Source of the DNA: an uncultured Parabacteroides sp.
GTDB lineage: Bacteria > Bacteroidota > Bacteroidia > Bacteroidales > Tannerellaceae
Length of the DNA stretch: 64,000 bases
Direction: 5' to 3'
Assembly: GCA_900541965.1 (NCBI GenBank)
Contig: UQLN01000015.1
Coordinates: 22,298-86,297, forward strand
In this document: one piece after another, positions 33,116 to 42,910 of the stretch
Layout of the letters: every line of letters starts with the position of its first letter
Numbering within the stretch: the stretch's first letter is position 1
The notes under the pieces: generated by a model
Told to the model about the DNA's origin: nothing
Seen by the model: the letters and a program-made list of their open reading frames with translations, nothing else
Databases searched by the model: none
Position numbers and translations under genes: made by a program

Positions 33116-35552
33116 GAATCGTAATGGAATTGGGTGGAAAATCATAAACCATAGGACCTCTGAGGGCGAAAGATATTTGTTTTGTTTCGGGACGGACTTT
33201 ATCCGGTTGGCTGAACGTATTGCGGCTTTCGGGATTACCTGACAACTGAATAACTTCTGCCGTGCCTTTCACACTATGCCCTTTTATTTGAAGTTCTGTT
33301 TTTTCTTCATGGGCTGTCGTATTGACTACCTTTAACAAGATTGTATGATTTTCCTTATCCAATGTCGCTACGGAAACAAGTGAAGGCAAAGGTTCGAGCG
33401 TAGCTTTATGAATCAATGAATCATTTACATAACAACTAATCATATCATCTTTGCAGACCATTTTTACATGATACCATTCATTGTTCTGGAAAGCATACGG
33501 AACCGGCGCATTGAGGGTATCCCTCACTCCCCCAGCCTGACGGTAAAACTCGCAGACTCCCGCTCCTATCGTCATTCCTATATAATCATTCATTTCAGCA
33601 GGCTGCCCGTTATCACGTACACGGAACTGGATGGAGCCACTGCCTTTGGTCCTTTTTATAGATGCAGAGAAAGTATAATTGTATGCAGACGAATCTCCCA
33701 TCAACAGATAATTCCAACGATTGGCATCAGGAATAAGGGTACCATTATCTACCATCCAACCACCAGTACGTATGGATGCTTCCTTTACCGGAACATCATC
33801 AATTATGACATTATTGAACTCATAACTGTTGTCAAACAACTCGATACCCGGACGCCCGAATACAATCTGAGGCTTGCAATAAGTCTCTATTTCCGTTTTA
33901 AGAACCTCATCTCCCCTATTTGCGGCCAACATTTGCATCAAATGATAGGACGGAGTTACTACCGTCCGCATATTATCAAACAGAATCAAAGGATAATACT
34001 GTAACAGGTAATTTGTATTTCCTACTACCGGAGAATAAGCCAGACGTTTTACCACATCCGGATTATTCTCTATGCCGAACAGGAAACAGGCCTCAGCAAT
34101 CGCAGCACGCAAACTTCCTTGTAAGGTTTCATCCGCCAAACTAAACTCGCCGATAAAAGCCGGCGGGAGACGACGCGAATAGCGGGCACCGGCATATCTG
34201 CTATAATTGGACATCAGAAAAGGCTCACTGGCATAATAATGCGTATCAGACAATTCCATGCGTATTTTTCCCGGTATCTGGGAACTACTGATAACCGTAA
34301 TTTCCGGATAAACCTCATTAATCGCTTTTTTGAACAAATCGAAACGCTTAGCATACTCCTGTCCATAATTCTCGCTCCCTATCTCAACATATTTTAAAGA
34401 AAAAGGCTGCGGATGTCCATGTTTAGCACGCAGGGCTCCCAACGAAGAATCAGCCGGTGCATTTGCATAAGCAATTGCTTCCAACGCATCATTCACCAGT
34501 TTATCCATCGCCGTAATATCTTCATAACGGGGACGGCGACTCTGGCTGGTTACGCCACTATTGATTACATAGATTGGCTCAGCATTCAAGTCTTCACACA
34601 TCTGCAAATATTCATGGAAACCCATTCCATTAGAAGAACCATATGCCCAGACATTCCAAAAATGTTTCCGCTGGGCTATATCCCCTACCGTTTCCTTCCA
34701 AACCGGATAAGTTCCTGCCGTATACCCCTCAACAAAACTACCTCCCGGGAAACGAATAAAACCCGGATTCAATCCGGCTATCAGCTCCATAAGTTCAGGA
34801 CGCAATCCGTTCGGGCGTTCTTTCCAGGTCTGCTGTGGAAATAAAGAAACAGCATCCAACCAGAAAACAGCTGTCGTATCCGTTGTTATCGTCAGAGTTG
34901 CTTTAGAAGTACTTTCCGTAGCAGTAAAGATATGCTCATGTTTCCTCCAACCGTACTCGGTCGGTATCCGGTAAACATCACTTAAAGACGTTTCCCCTAA
35001 TGAATCAGATAAAGACACATAGATATTCTTAGGCAACATCGAAGCCCCTTTGAGATAAAAAGAGAAATTATATTTCTCCCCTTTACGGATTGGAATGCCA
35101 TTGTAACCTTCAGCAACAACCCCACCTTTCACTGTTTCTGCCGATGCCGAAACTCCAACCAGCAAAGAACGGCGGTTCTTGTCATTTATCAACTCCTTCG
35201 TATCCGGATATATATAGGTATTAAGAGATAGACGATGCCATCCGGGAATAGAATCCGGACGAACAAACGGGATAGACCAGCCATTTGGGGTTATTAAAAC
35301 ATTGCGTGCCGCATCATACCGGCAATTCAGAGGAGCCATTCCATCCTCAAAACTTCTGTTTTGTATCAGTTCCGCATATATCCCGCCTTCCACTCCATGA
35401 TTGATTTCTTCAATCGTAAGACCATATAAATCCTTATTTACAGGAATAGCCAAACCATCCGCATCAACCGAAATAGAAGAAGTTACAGGAAGTTCCGGCT
35501 TACAGGCAAACCCAGCCAGCATAAAACATATACATATTATCCAAATTTTCAT
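33096..35552 (-). CDS. GH51 alpha-L-arabinofuranosidase, exported
   Basis: 818 residues from the ATG at 35552 (an ATG six codons earlier adds only a short charged leader). The signal MKIWIICICFMLAGFAC is lipoprotein-like. A carbohydrate-binding jelly roll (about 90-250) is inserted before the TIM barrel with GFIRFPGGSFVEGY and the acid/base glutamate in VEIGSENYG; the nucleophile is probably the Glu of PPAFIGEFS. A LamG-like beta sandwich (about 610-720) lies within the C-terminal region, before the GH51 C-terminal beta domain. It should cleave arabinofuranosyl side chains from plant arabinan or arabinoxylan. No SusCD partner is adjacent. Confidence 0.88.
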   Translation of the reverse strand: MKIWIICICFMLAGFACKPELPVTSSISVDADGLAIPVNKDLYGLTIEEINHGVEGGIYAELIQNRSFEDGMAPLNCRYDAARNVLITPNGWSIPFVRPDSIPGWHRLSLNTYIYPDTKELINDKNRRSLLVGVSASAETVKGGVVAEGYNGIPIRKGEKYNFSFYLKGASMLPKNIYVSLSDSLGETSLSDVYRIPTEYGWRKHEHIFTATESTSKATLTITTDTTAVFWLDAVSLFPQQTWKERPNGLRPELMELIAGLNPGFIRFPGGSFVEGYTAGTYPVWKETVGDIAQRKHFWNVWAYGSSNGMGFHEYLQMCEDLNAEPIYVINSGVTSQSRRPRYEDITAMDKLVNDALEAIAYANAPADSSLGALRAKHGHPQPFSLKYVEIGSENYGQEYAKRFDLFKKAINEVYPEITVISSSQIPGKIRMELSDTHYYASEPFLMSNYSRYAGARYSRRLPPAFIGEFSLADETLQGSLRAAIAEACFLFGIENNPDVVKRLAYSPVVGNTNYLLQYYPLILFDNMRTVVTPSYHLMQMLAANRGDEVLKTEIETYCKPQIVFGRPGIELFDNSYEFNNVIIDDVPVKEASIRTGGWMVDNGTLIPDANRWNYLLMGDSSAYNYTFSASIKRTKGSGSIQFRVRDNGQPAEMNDYIGMTIGAGVCEFYRQAGGVRDTLNAPVPYAFQNNEWYHVKMVCKDDMISCYVNDSLIHKATLEPLPSLVSVATLDKENHTILLKVVNTTAHEEKTELQIKGHSVKGTAEVIQLSGNPESRNTFSQPDKVRPETKQISFALRGPMVYDFPPNSITILKLVID

Positions 35553-35753
35553 ACCACGTTTACCACACAAAGGAAAATCCCTTCGTTTCAGAATGCAAAC
35601 TTAAAGAATATTTCCATAATATTTCACTATCCGGATAGCCGGTAAAGTAAACAGGTTGTCTTTATTTATTGTAAAAGTGCATTTTATTTGCCCAGTTTAC
35701 CTTCTTCCAAATCGAAAATCATTGAAATTCATACATTATTTCAGATTAATTTA

Positions 35754-35761
35754 TATTTTTG
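35754..35761 (+). promoter_or_regulatory. -7 promoter box of the exopolysaccharide operon
   Basis: TATTTTTG, a perfect TAnnTTTG box, lies about 45 bases before the first gene. No convincing -33 TTG is seen. It would start the long polysaccharide transcript. Confidence 0.45.
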
Positions 35762-35806
35762 TAGAAGTTTTAGTCAAGGGTAGAGTTATTTTTTTAAATG
35801 TTGATA

Positions 35807-36172
35807 ATGAAAAAACAAATTCTTTTAGTGGATGATAAACCCGAAATTGCCAAAATTATCATGTTGTACTTAGCTCAGGAATATGAGATTAAATATGCAA
35901 CAAACCCTATTGAGGCGATAAAGTGGTTAAAGGAAGGTAATATGCCGGATGGAATCGTGTCAGATTTAAATATGCCGGAGATGAATGGAGAGGAATTTCT
36001 CATTTATCTCAAAGGTAACGAATTATTCAAACAGATACCGGTCTTTATTCTTTCAAGTGTAGAAAGCAGTAACGTACGTATACGTCTTTTTGAAGAAGGA
36101 GTGGAAGATTTTCTCTTAAAACCTTTTAACCCGGAAGAGTTGAGGATGAGAGTGAAACGAATGTTTAAATAA
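35807..36172 (+). CDS. Single-domain response regulator
   Basis: 121 residues from the ATG at 35807 (another ATG three codons earlier is possible). It is a complete receiver domain: acidic pocket VDDK, phospho-acceptor Asp in IVSDLNMPEMNG, the conserved Ser in FILSSVE and Lys in FLLKPFNP. There is no output domain, so it must act on another protein. It is the first gene of the exopolysaccharide operon and precedes the sugar transferase by 6 bases. A kinase with its own receiver sits at the far end of the same locus (52630-53742), a likely partner by position. Confidence 0.88.
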   Translation: MKKQILLVDDKPEIAKIIMLYLAQEYEIKYATNPIEAIKWLKEGNMPDGIVSDLNMPEMNGEEFLIYLKGNELFKQIPVFILSSVESSNVRIRLFEEGVEDFLLKPFNPEELRMRVKRMFK

Positions 36173-36178
36173 AAAGAC

Positions 36179-37348
36179 ATGACATACATCTTTTTGGGCA
36201 GCAACTCTTCGCTGATTAGCAAGCTACGGGATAATTTATATTGCGAAATTATTCAATGTAGTATATTCGCAGAGCTCCACAAGGCTCTGGAATGTAAAGG
36301 AAAAGGTATCGACTTTTGTATTTTCATTGAAAGAAAAGAACCGGCAACAGACATACCGACTATTGCCCAAGTCAATAAAAAATATCCTTATGCACACATA
36401 TTCTTAATCAGCGATTCACTGACCAAAGAAGAAAAACTTCCATACTTGAAGGCAGGAATAGACAGTATGATAAAAGAGGATATTACTCAAACTCAACTGT
36501 CAAAGCTGCTAACCATTATTATTGACTTGAAGGAAAAAGAAAAGCTCAAGGCCAATGATAAAATTGATTCTTTATCCAAATTTCAATTGCCTTTATGGAA
36601 AAGGCTATTTGATATTCTGGCAGCTTCGACTGCTATATTACTATTATCCCCGATTTTCCTGCTAACAGCCTTATGTATCAAACTGGAGAGTAAAGGTTGT
36701 ATTGTATATAAGTCGAAAAGAGTCGGCAGCAATTATAAAATATTTGATTTCTATAAATTCCGTTCAATGTATGCCGATGCTGATAAACGGCTATTTGAAT
36801 ACAAAAAACTAAACCAATATAATGAAAATCCCATAGAAGACGCGTCTTCTATGGGGCTTGCTGCGCAGCAAGAGTTACCGGAAAATGTTCTTATTTCCGA
36901 TAATGACATTGTCTTATATTCCGACCACGAACAAACTACTGAAGACAACTACTTAAAAAACAAAGAAACAGAACGTTCCAATACGTTCTTCAAGTTGGAA
37001 AAAGATCCTCGCATCACACGTGTAGGACACTTTATCCGGAAATACAGTATCGACGAACTTCCGCAACTATTCAATATATTAAAAGGCGATATGTCTGTTG
37101 TCGGCAACCGCCCTCTTCCGCTATATGAAGCAGAACTGCTTACAAGCGACGAATATATACAACGTTTTATGGCGCCGGCCGGACTAACCGGACTCTGGCA
37201 GGTAGAAAAACGGGGTGACGGTGGCAGTATGTCCGCCGAAGAAAGAAAGCAATTGGATATCAAATATGCAAACCTGTTTTCTTTTGCACTGGATACGAAA
37301 ATTATACTCAAAACGTTTACTGCGTTTATCCAAAAAGAGGATGTATAA
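36179..37348 (+). CDS. Undecaprenyl-phosphate sugar phosphotransferase with receiver-like N-terminus
   Basis: 389 residues. Residues 1-120 form a receiver-like alpha/beta domain that lacks a clear phospho-Asp site. A transmembrane helix (FDILAASTAILLLSPIFLL) precedes the bacterial sugar transferase domain, with YKSKRVGSNYKIFDFYKFRSMY, the FRKYSIDELPQLFNILKGDMSVVGNRP block, and GLTGLWQV. Such enzymes load the first sugar-phosphate onto undecaprenyl phosphate. Between residues 217 and 232 the gene carries two adjacent perfect palindromes (36830-36872) that stay in frame and encode PIEDASSMGLAAQQ. The next 40 residues (to SNTFFKLEKDPRITR) are longer than usual for the family. Confidence 0.9.
   Translation: MTYIFLGSNSSLISKLRDNLYCEIIQCSIFAELHKALECKGKGIDFCIFIERKEPATDIPTIAQVNKKYPYAHIFLISDSLTKEEKLPYLKAGIDSMIKEDITQTQLSKLLTIIIDLKEKEKLKANDKIDSLSKFQLPLWKRLFDILAASTAILLLSPIFLLTALCIKLESKGCIVYKSKRVGSNYKIFDFYKFRSMYADADKRLFEYKKLNQYNENPIEDASSMGLAAQQELPENVLISDNDIVLYSDHEQTTEDNYLKNKETERSNTFFKLEKDPRITRVGHFIRKYSIDELPQLFNILKGDMSVVGNRPLPLYEAELLTSDEYIQRFMAPAGLTGLWQVEKRGDGGSMSAEERKQLDIKYANLFSFALDTKIILKTFTAFIQKEDV
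36830..36872. repeat. Two adjacent perfect palindromes inside the sugar transferase gene
   Basis: The first palindrome is 26 bp (36830-36855): CCCATAGAAGA, CGCG, TCTTCTATGGG. One base later comes a 16-bp palindrome (36857-36872), CTTGCTGC-GCAGCAAG. Both are exact. Because of the symmetry, PIEDASSMG is encoded on both strands. The frame of the gene is maintained. Confidence 0.9.
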
Positions 37349-37367
37349 TTAACAAATTCAAATTACC

Positions 37368-38126
37368 ATGAAAATCATATTAGTAATCATATCCCTGTTA
37401 TGGGGGACTTTTTGCATTGCGCAGGAAAATCCAGCCATTATAACAAAAGACAGCCGTTCTTCCAACCCGCCGTCAAACGGATTAGACAACTACGAACAAA
37501 TAGAACTGCCGCCTCTTTCTGTGTTCCTGGAATCTGTATACGAACATCCTTCTGTAAAAGTCTATGAAGCACAACGAGAAGAAGAAGAGGCAAACCTTTC
37601 CGATACGAAGAAAAAATGGATGAATTACCTCCGGGTGGCAGGATATTACCAATACGGGCAATTGAGTTCATTATCTAAAACACCGGAAGCAGACAACCTC
37701 GCTTATGTGTTAAGCAATAAACTGCAAAATCAATATAACATCGGATTGAACTTATCCATCCCGTTAGGTGACCTTGCCGGACAGAAACAAAGAGTCAGAG
37801 CTAAAAAAGCCCGTATCCGTCAAATCGAATATGCATCCGAAATCAATATTGAAGAACGAAAATTACGTATTCTGGAAGCATACAACAAGGTTGTAGAACA
37901 ACTTGCCACACTAAAAGCAAAATCGGATGCTGCTGCCTTATACAATGCGCAAATGAAAATCACAGAACAGGATTTTATTGATGGGACTATTGATATCAGT
38001 ACGCTTTCCATTGAAAGAAGCCGGCGTACAAGGGCTGTTGTGGAATATCAAGAAGGACGTGCTGCATTACACAATGCAATTACCCTGCTGGAAATGTTAA
38101 CGAACGTAAAAGTAATAAACAAATAG
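37368..38126 (+). CDS. Short TolC-family outer-membrane protein
   Basis: 252 residues with a signal peptide (MKIILVIISLLWGTFCIAQ). A proline-rich linker precedes one helical/beta hairpin module: PSVKVYEAQREEEEANLSDTKKKWMNYLRVAGYYQYG and NQYNIGLNLSIPLG, then long coiled helices. That is one half of a usual TolC monomer (about 430 residues), so it could act as a dimer-of-modules or a degenerate exporter. It lies between the sugar transferase and the Wzc-like gene (3 bases apart), where Wza or a TolC homologue would sit, so polysaccharide export across the outer membrane is likely. Confidence 0.75.
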   Translation: MKIILVIISLLWGTFCIAQENPAIITKDSRSSNPPSNGLDNYEQIELPPLSVFLESVYEHPSVKVYEAQREEEEANLSDTKKKWMNYLRVAGYYQYGQLSSLSKTPEADNLAYVLSNKLQNQYNIGLNLSIPLGDLAGQKQRVRAKKARIRQIEYASEINIEERKLRILEAYNKVVEQLATLKAKSDAAALYNAQMKITEQDFIDGTIDISTLSIERSRRTRAVVEYQEGRAALHNAITLLEMLTNVKVINK

Positions 38127-38129
38127 GTA

Positions 38130-40289
38130 ATGGATATATTGCTTTTCATATCGAAATTTATATACAGAATCCGGCATAAATTATTTATAGGGACACTGAT
38201 TACCACCTTGCTGGTTGCGTACTTCAGTCGTTTCATGCCAAAAACGTATACAGTAAATACCTCTATTTATACCGGTTTTGCAAGTAATAGCGGTATAGAT
38301 AACGAAACCAAAACCGATTGGGTGCAGCTAAACAATTCCTTCGACAATTTAATAAACTTAATCCGGGCAAAAAAAACATTGGAAAATGTATCTATCCAAC
38401 TGTTTGCTCAAAACATGATGTACGGAGATCCATTGATAGATAATTTAAATATAACAGCCCTGAACTATAGAAACCTTTTGAAAATCGTACCGGATGATGT
38501 AAAAAAATTAATTGATAAAACTTCGCTGGAAAAAACAATTGCCAATTTGAAACAATACAAAAAGGAAGTACCGAACAATTTCCTGTTCGACCTTTTTAAT
38601 CAAAGAAATCCTCATTACAGTTATAATGCATTAAAAGACGTATCCGTAAAGCGTTTAGGAAGTAGCGACATTATCGAAATATCATATCGTACAAACGACC
38701 CTGGAATTGCATTAAATACCATCAGGTTAATCAATAAGGAATTAATAAGAAACTACGACGACCTACGCTATAAGTCGACAAAAGATGTTACTAAATATTA
38801 TGAAGAGCAACTGGAAAAATATAAACGCCTCTTAAATGCACAGGAGGATGCCTTGACAAATTATAATGTTGAAAATAAAATTATAAATTATCTGGAACAA
38901 ACGAAAGCTATTGCCATTTCATATACCGACTACGAAAACAGATATGAAGAAGTACAAAAAGCATATAACAGTTCTGCCGAGTTAATCAAGCAGTTTGAAA
39001 ATCAAATGTCTTTGAAGCAGAAAATAAGCAAAAGCAATGAAAAGTTTGTAAAAGCATTGGATGAAATTTCCAATATCAACCGCAAAATCACCGAGATAGA
39101 AATATTCAGTACCGATAATGACGCCTCAAATAATCAGGAATTACAGGATTATAGAGAAATGCTAAAAGAAGCAGAACAAAAAGTCAGCCGTCTGGCAGAT
39201 CAGATGAATGAATATAAATACTCCAAGGAAGGGGTTGCCTTGGATAAAGTTGTAAGTGAATGGTTGGCTGAAACAATCCGGAATACCAAAGCAAAAGCTG
39301 AAATGCAAGTAATGGATGAAAGAAGGGCAGACTTCGACCAGAAATATGAAATATTCTCTCCTATTGGGACTCAGATTAAACGCAAAGAGAGAGAGATTAA
39401 TATTACAGAACGCTCCTATTTAAGTGCGTTGGAAGGTTTAAATGCCGCCCAGCAAAAGGAAAAAAACATCCAATTATCTTCATCTTCACTGACAACAATC
39501 ACTCCCCCAACCTACCCGTTGTTCAGTGACGGAGGGAAACGTTCGCTTGTCGTTATGGCCACATTTTTGGGCAGCTTCATTTTCATTTTGGGCTGTTGCC
39601 TGGTTATAGAACTATCCGACAGGACGCTCCGTGATCCGGAAAGGACCAAACGCCTGACAGGAATACCTGTGCTGGGGGCTTTCATAGGTAGAAAACAATT
39701 AAAATACCGTGGTTATATCAAGGCAATAAACAGAAAAACAATCAGCCATATATGTGCATACATAGATTCTTTTCATACAAAAAACAAACCGATGATTATA
39801 AACCTTATCAGTTTCGAGAAAGGGGAAGGAAAGAGTTTTATAGCCAAATACATGATGAATTACTGGGAATCTATCGATGTGAATGCCAAATATGTATCTT
39901 ATGAAACCGACTTCACTCCGGTTAGTAAGTATTACCTATATGCACAAAGCATACGGGAGCTCCTTTATCTGGGGAACGAAGAGATAGATATACTACTGGT
40001 CGAATATCCACCGTTGAGCCAGTTAAGTATTCCTCCGGCTTTACTTAAAGAGGCAGATATCAACCTTATTATAGCTAATGCAAGAAGAGTATGGAAAGAA
40101 AGTGATGATATCCATCTGCGTTTCTTAAAAGAAAAATCGGGAGATACTCCGATGCAGCTTCTTTTAAATAATGCAAGCCGTGATATTGTAGAAGGATTTA
40201 TCGGTCAGCTTCCTCCTTATGTCAAAAAGGGCGAACTATACCGTATATCCCAACTGGGACTTACAGCAGAAGATGCTGCTGTTAAATAA
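38130..40289 (+). CDS. Wzc/GumC-like polysaccharide chain-length protein with degenerate kinase domain
   Basis: 719 residues. An N-terminal transmembrane helix (about 12-32), a long periplasmic region with coiled coils (about 200-430), and a second helix (SLVVMATFLGSFIFILGCCLVI, about 470-490) make up the Wzz-type part. The C-terminal cytoplasmic domain has a reduced P-loop (SFEKGEGKSFIA) and a DxxxVEYPPLS-like second motif, but the tail has no tyrosine cluster (it ends LGLTAEDAAVK), so kinase activity is doubtful. It should control chain length and connect the inner membrane to the exporter encoded upstream. Confidence 0.85.
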   Translation: MDILLFISKFIYRIRHKLFIGTLITTLLVAYFSRFMPKTYTVNTSIYTGFASNSGIDNETKTDWVQLNNSFDNLINLIRAKKTLENVSIQLFAQNMMYGDPLIDNLNITALNYRNLLKIVPDDVKKLIDKTSLEKTIANLKQYKKEVPNNFLFDLFNQRNPHYSYNALKDVSVKRLGSSDIIEISYRTNDPGIALNTIRLINKELIRNYDDLRYKSTKDVTKYYEEQLEKYKRLLNAQEDALTNYNVENKIINYLEQTKAIAISYTDYENRYEEVQKAYNSSAELIKQFENQMSLKQKISKSNEKFVKALDEISNINRKITEIEIFSTDNDASNNQELQDYREMLKEAEQKVSRLADQMNEYKYSKEGVALDKVVSEWLAETIRNTKAKAEMQVMDERRADFDQKYEIFSPIGTQIKRKEREINITERSYLSALEGLNAAQQKEKNIQLSSSSLTTITPPTYPLFSDGGKRSLVVMATFLGSFIFILGCCLVIELSDRTLRDPERTKRLTGIPVLGAFIGRKQLKYRGYIKAINRKTISHICAYIDSFHTKNKPMIINLISFEKGEGKSFIAKYMMNYWESIDVNAKYVSYETDFTPVSKYYLYAQSIRELLYLGNEEIDILLVEYPPLSQLSIPPALLKEADINLIIANARRVWKESDDIHLRFLKEKSGDTPMQLLLNNASRDIVEGFIGQLPPYVKKGELYRISQLGLTAEDAAVK

Positions 40290-40308
40290 TTGATTTAAAG
40301 TATTCTTT

Positions 40309-41748
40309 ATGGATAAGATGGAATGGTTAATAATAGCAATCGGGCTGACGGGTATATTCCTGTCCGTCGTATTTAACCAGTTAGCCCTTGTCGGGTTAAT
40401 CGCCTTCATCCCTTTTACCATATTGGGACTTAACCAGCTTTTACGCAAACCAATTCTCGGACTTTACTTCATCTTTACATTGAATTATTTTATAATGCCT
40501 GTTTTCCGCTATACTTCAGGTAGCGGGTTCAGTGTATTTATGGACATTTTCTTTGTGCTTATCTTCGTTGTTATTTGTATAAACCATGTATATAAACAAG
40601 ATATACCCTGGAACCAGCTTATTAACGGAATGGCAATAGGTACATTCTGCTGGATGGCTTTCTGCATACTCGAAATCATAAATCCTTATGGAGTATTCAG
40701 TGCATGGATTTCCATGCGTATGCTCATTGTGCATACATTTATTTGTGTATTTCTCACCTCAGTTTTATGCAAAGAGTTCCGGATTGTAAAAACGCTCGTC
40801 TTCCTGCTTTCCATATTTACATTAGCCGCTATCGTAAAAGTTATCTATCAAAAATATGTAGGTTTTGACTCTTATGAGATAAGATGGCTGAATGAAGGTG
40901 GTGCAAGAACCCATATTATCCGGAGTGGAATCCGGTATTTTTCTTTTTTTACGGATGCCAGCAATTTTGGCTCCAATATGGGTTTCACCGGAGCTGTATT
41001 TTTAATTGTAGCTTGTTATATAAAGAAAAAGCCTATACAAATCTATTATTTTATTGTTTCTGTCCTCAGCATTTATGCGATGTTCCTGTCCGGAACCCGG
41101 GGAGCAATCGTTGTGCCTTTAGGAGCTTTGGCTCTTTTTTGTATTACAAGCAAAAATGCCAAAGCAATGGTAGTAACAGGCAGCTTACTCGTTTTTGTTT
41201 ATCTATTTTTCGCTTTTACTACCATTGGAGAAGGGAATGCACAAATACGCAGGATGCGTACGGCATTCAATCCAACGAAAGATGCTTCTTTTATCGTCCG
41301 TCAGGAAAACAGAGCCAAACTCTCGGAATATATGAAAAACAAACCGCTCGGAGTCGGACTTGGAATGGCTGGAGGAAATGCACAAAAATATTCCAGTGCT
41401 TATACAACTACCATCCCCACAGACTCATGGTTTGTTATGATTTGGGTTCAAACGGGAGTTGTAGGACTCACCCTGTATATCATGATTCTACTTTACGGAG
41501 TAATACATGGTGCTTACATCATCATGTATAAAATCAGGGACAAGGAACTGAAAGGTTTTCTGACAGCTTTAGTCTGTGGAGTATTCGGGTTCTTAGGAAG
41601 TGCTTACACGACCGATTCGTTCGGACAATTCCCCTGCCATATCATGACATTTATGTTTCTTACAATTTGTCTGAAAGGAGAATTATACCAAAAAGAAATA
41701 GATTTCCAACAATCAGATAAAATAAGCTATAATTATGAACTTCAATGA
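40309..41748 (+). CDS. Wzy-like O-antigen polymerase/ligase family membrane protein
   Basis: 479 residues with 11 or 12 hydrophobic helices and a large periplasmic loop (about 300-370, ending GVGLGMAGGNAQKY). That loop with RxENRAKLSEYMKNKPLGVGLG is typical of the Wzy/WaaL O-antigen ligase family. It should polymerise the repeat units in the periplasm. Its last 14 bases overlap the start of the next gene. As expected for these proteins, there is no recognisable sequence identity beyond the family pattern. Confidence 0.8.
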   Translation: MDKMEWLIIAIGLTGIFLSVVFNQLALVGLIAFIPFTILGLNQLLRKPILGLYFIFTLNYFIMPVFRYTSGSGFSVFMDIFFVLIFVVICINHVYKQDIPWNQLINGMAIGTFCWMAFCILEIINPYGVFSAWISMRMLIVHTFICVFLTSVLCKEFRIVKTLVFLLSIFTLAAIVKVIYQKYVGFDSYEIRWLNEGGARTHIIRSGIRYFSFFTDASNFGSNMGFTGAVFLIVACYIKKKPIQIYYFIVSVLSIYAMFLSGTRGAIVVPLGALALFCITSKNAKAMVVTGSLLVFVYLFFAFTTIGEGNAQIRRMRTAFNPTKDASFIVRQENRAKLSEYMKNKPLGVGLGMAGGNAQKYSSAYTTTIPTDSWFVMIWVQTGVVGLTLYIMILLYGVIHGAYIIMYKIRDKELKGFLTALVCGVFGFLGSAYTTDSFGQFPCHIMTFMFLTICLKGELYQKEIDFQQSDKISYNYELQ

Positions 41749-42904
41749 TTTGTTAGATATATTACAAAATAAAACCACCTACGGGAATTATAATATTATC
41801 GTTTTTATCGACGCTATAATATTTCTGCTGTTTTCCATAGCCGTTTTATATCTGTTTATTTTTGCTTTGGCGGCACAGAAAAAGAAATATTCCCCCTATC
41901 CTCCTGCCGATATCAATCATCGTTTCATTCTGTTATTTCCGGCTTACAAAGCAGATGCTATCATTTTAAATTCGGTAACATCCCTGTTTAATCAGCAATA
42001 TCCTAAAGAATGTTTCGACATTGTGGTTGCCTGTAAAGATATGAAAGAAGATACCATTAGCCGTTTGCAGGACATGCCGGTTATTACAGTTATCAGCGAC
42101 CATTCGGATGACACAAAAACCAGCCTGATACAATATGCCACATGTATGTTGCCGCCGGAAGCATACGATATGATCGTTATACTGGATGCCAATAATACAG
42201 TCTCACCGGATTTTCTGACCAAAATTAACGATGCCTACTATTCCGGTTGCCAGGTAGTCCAAACCCATCGCCAAAGTAAAGACATACAAACAGATATAGA
42301 AGCATTAACTGCTCTCATTGAAGAAATCAACAATGCCATTTTCCGCAAAGGACACGTCCGGTTGGGATTCTCTTCTGCTTTAATAAGTTCAGGGATGGCA
42401 TTCGATTACGACTGGTTCAGGAAACATATTTTCATGCTGGACAAGAAAGACTTCGATAAACCCATTGAAGCCATGTTATTTAAAGAATATATCTATATCG
42501 ACTACCTGGAAAATGTATATACATACGATAAAAAAGTTAGCAGTTCTTCCGATTTTTATGAACAACGCCGCCGATGGGCATCCGCCGATTCCGGACGCAA
42601 AGCAATATGGAACATCCTTAAAGCGCTGATAAATGAAAAATGGGATTATGCAGATAAACTGTTCCAATGGCTTATGCCATCCCGCCTGATACTATTGGGA
42701 CTTTTATTCCTGTTCTCGGCATTCATCTTCATTATCGATTGGGCACTCGCTATCAAATGGTTCGTCCTTTGCCTCATCATGTTGATTACAATGTCCATCT
42801 GCATTCCGGACCGTATGATTACCAAACGTTTTCAACGGGCAATCATACTGGCGCCATTATTATTCGTTCTCAGTATTTTAGGTAGGTTTAAACGTAATTC
42901 ATAA
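41735..42904 (+). CDS. GT2-family membrane glycosyltransferase, copy 1
   Basis: 389 residues. One N-terminal transmembrane helix, a GT-A domain (about 55-270) and two or three C-terminal helices. The nucleotide-binding opening is FILLFPAYKADAIILNSV and the QxxRRW motif is EQRRRWAS. The metal-binding DxD position reads LDANN instead of LDADN, so catalysis may be weakened or metal-binding altered. It is the first of two paralogues; copy 2 starts 6 bases after its stop. It probably adds a sugar to the growing repeat unit at the inner membrane. Confidence 0.85.
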   Translation: MNFNDLLDILQNKTTYGNYNIIVFIDAIIFLLFSIAVLYLFIFALAAQKKKYSPYPPADINHRFILLFPAYKADAIILNSVTSLFNQQYPKECFDIVVACKDMKEDTISRLQDMPVITVISDHSDDTKTSLIQYATCMLPPEAYDMIVILDANNTVSPDFLTKINDAYYSGCQVVQTHRQSKDIQTDIEALTALIEEINNAIFRKGHVRLGFSSALISSGMAFDYDWFRKHIFMLDKKDFDKPIEAMLFKEYIYIDYLENVYTYDKKVSSSSDFYEQRRRWASADSGRKAIWNILKALINEKWDYADKLFQWLMPSRLILLGLLFLFSAFIFIIDWALAIKWFVLCLIMLITMSICIPDRMITKRFQRAIILAPLLFVLSILGRFKRNS

Positions 42905-42910
42905 CGGCTT

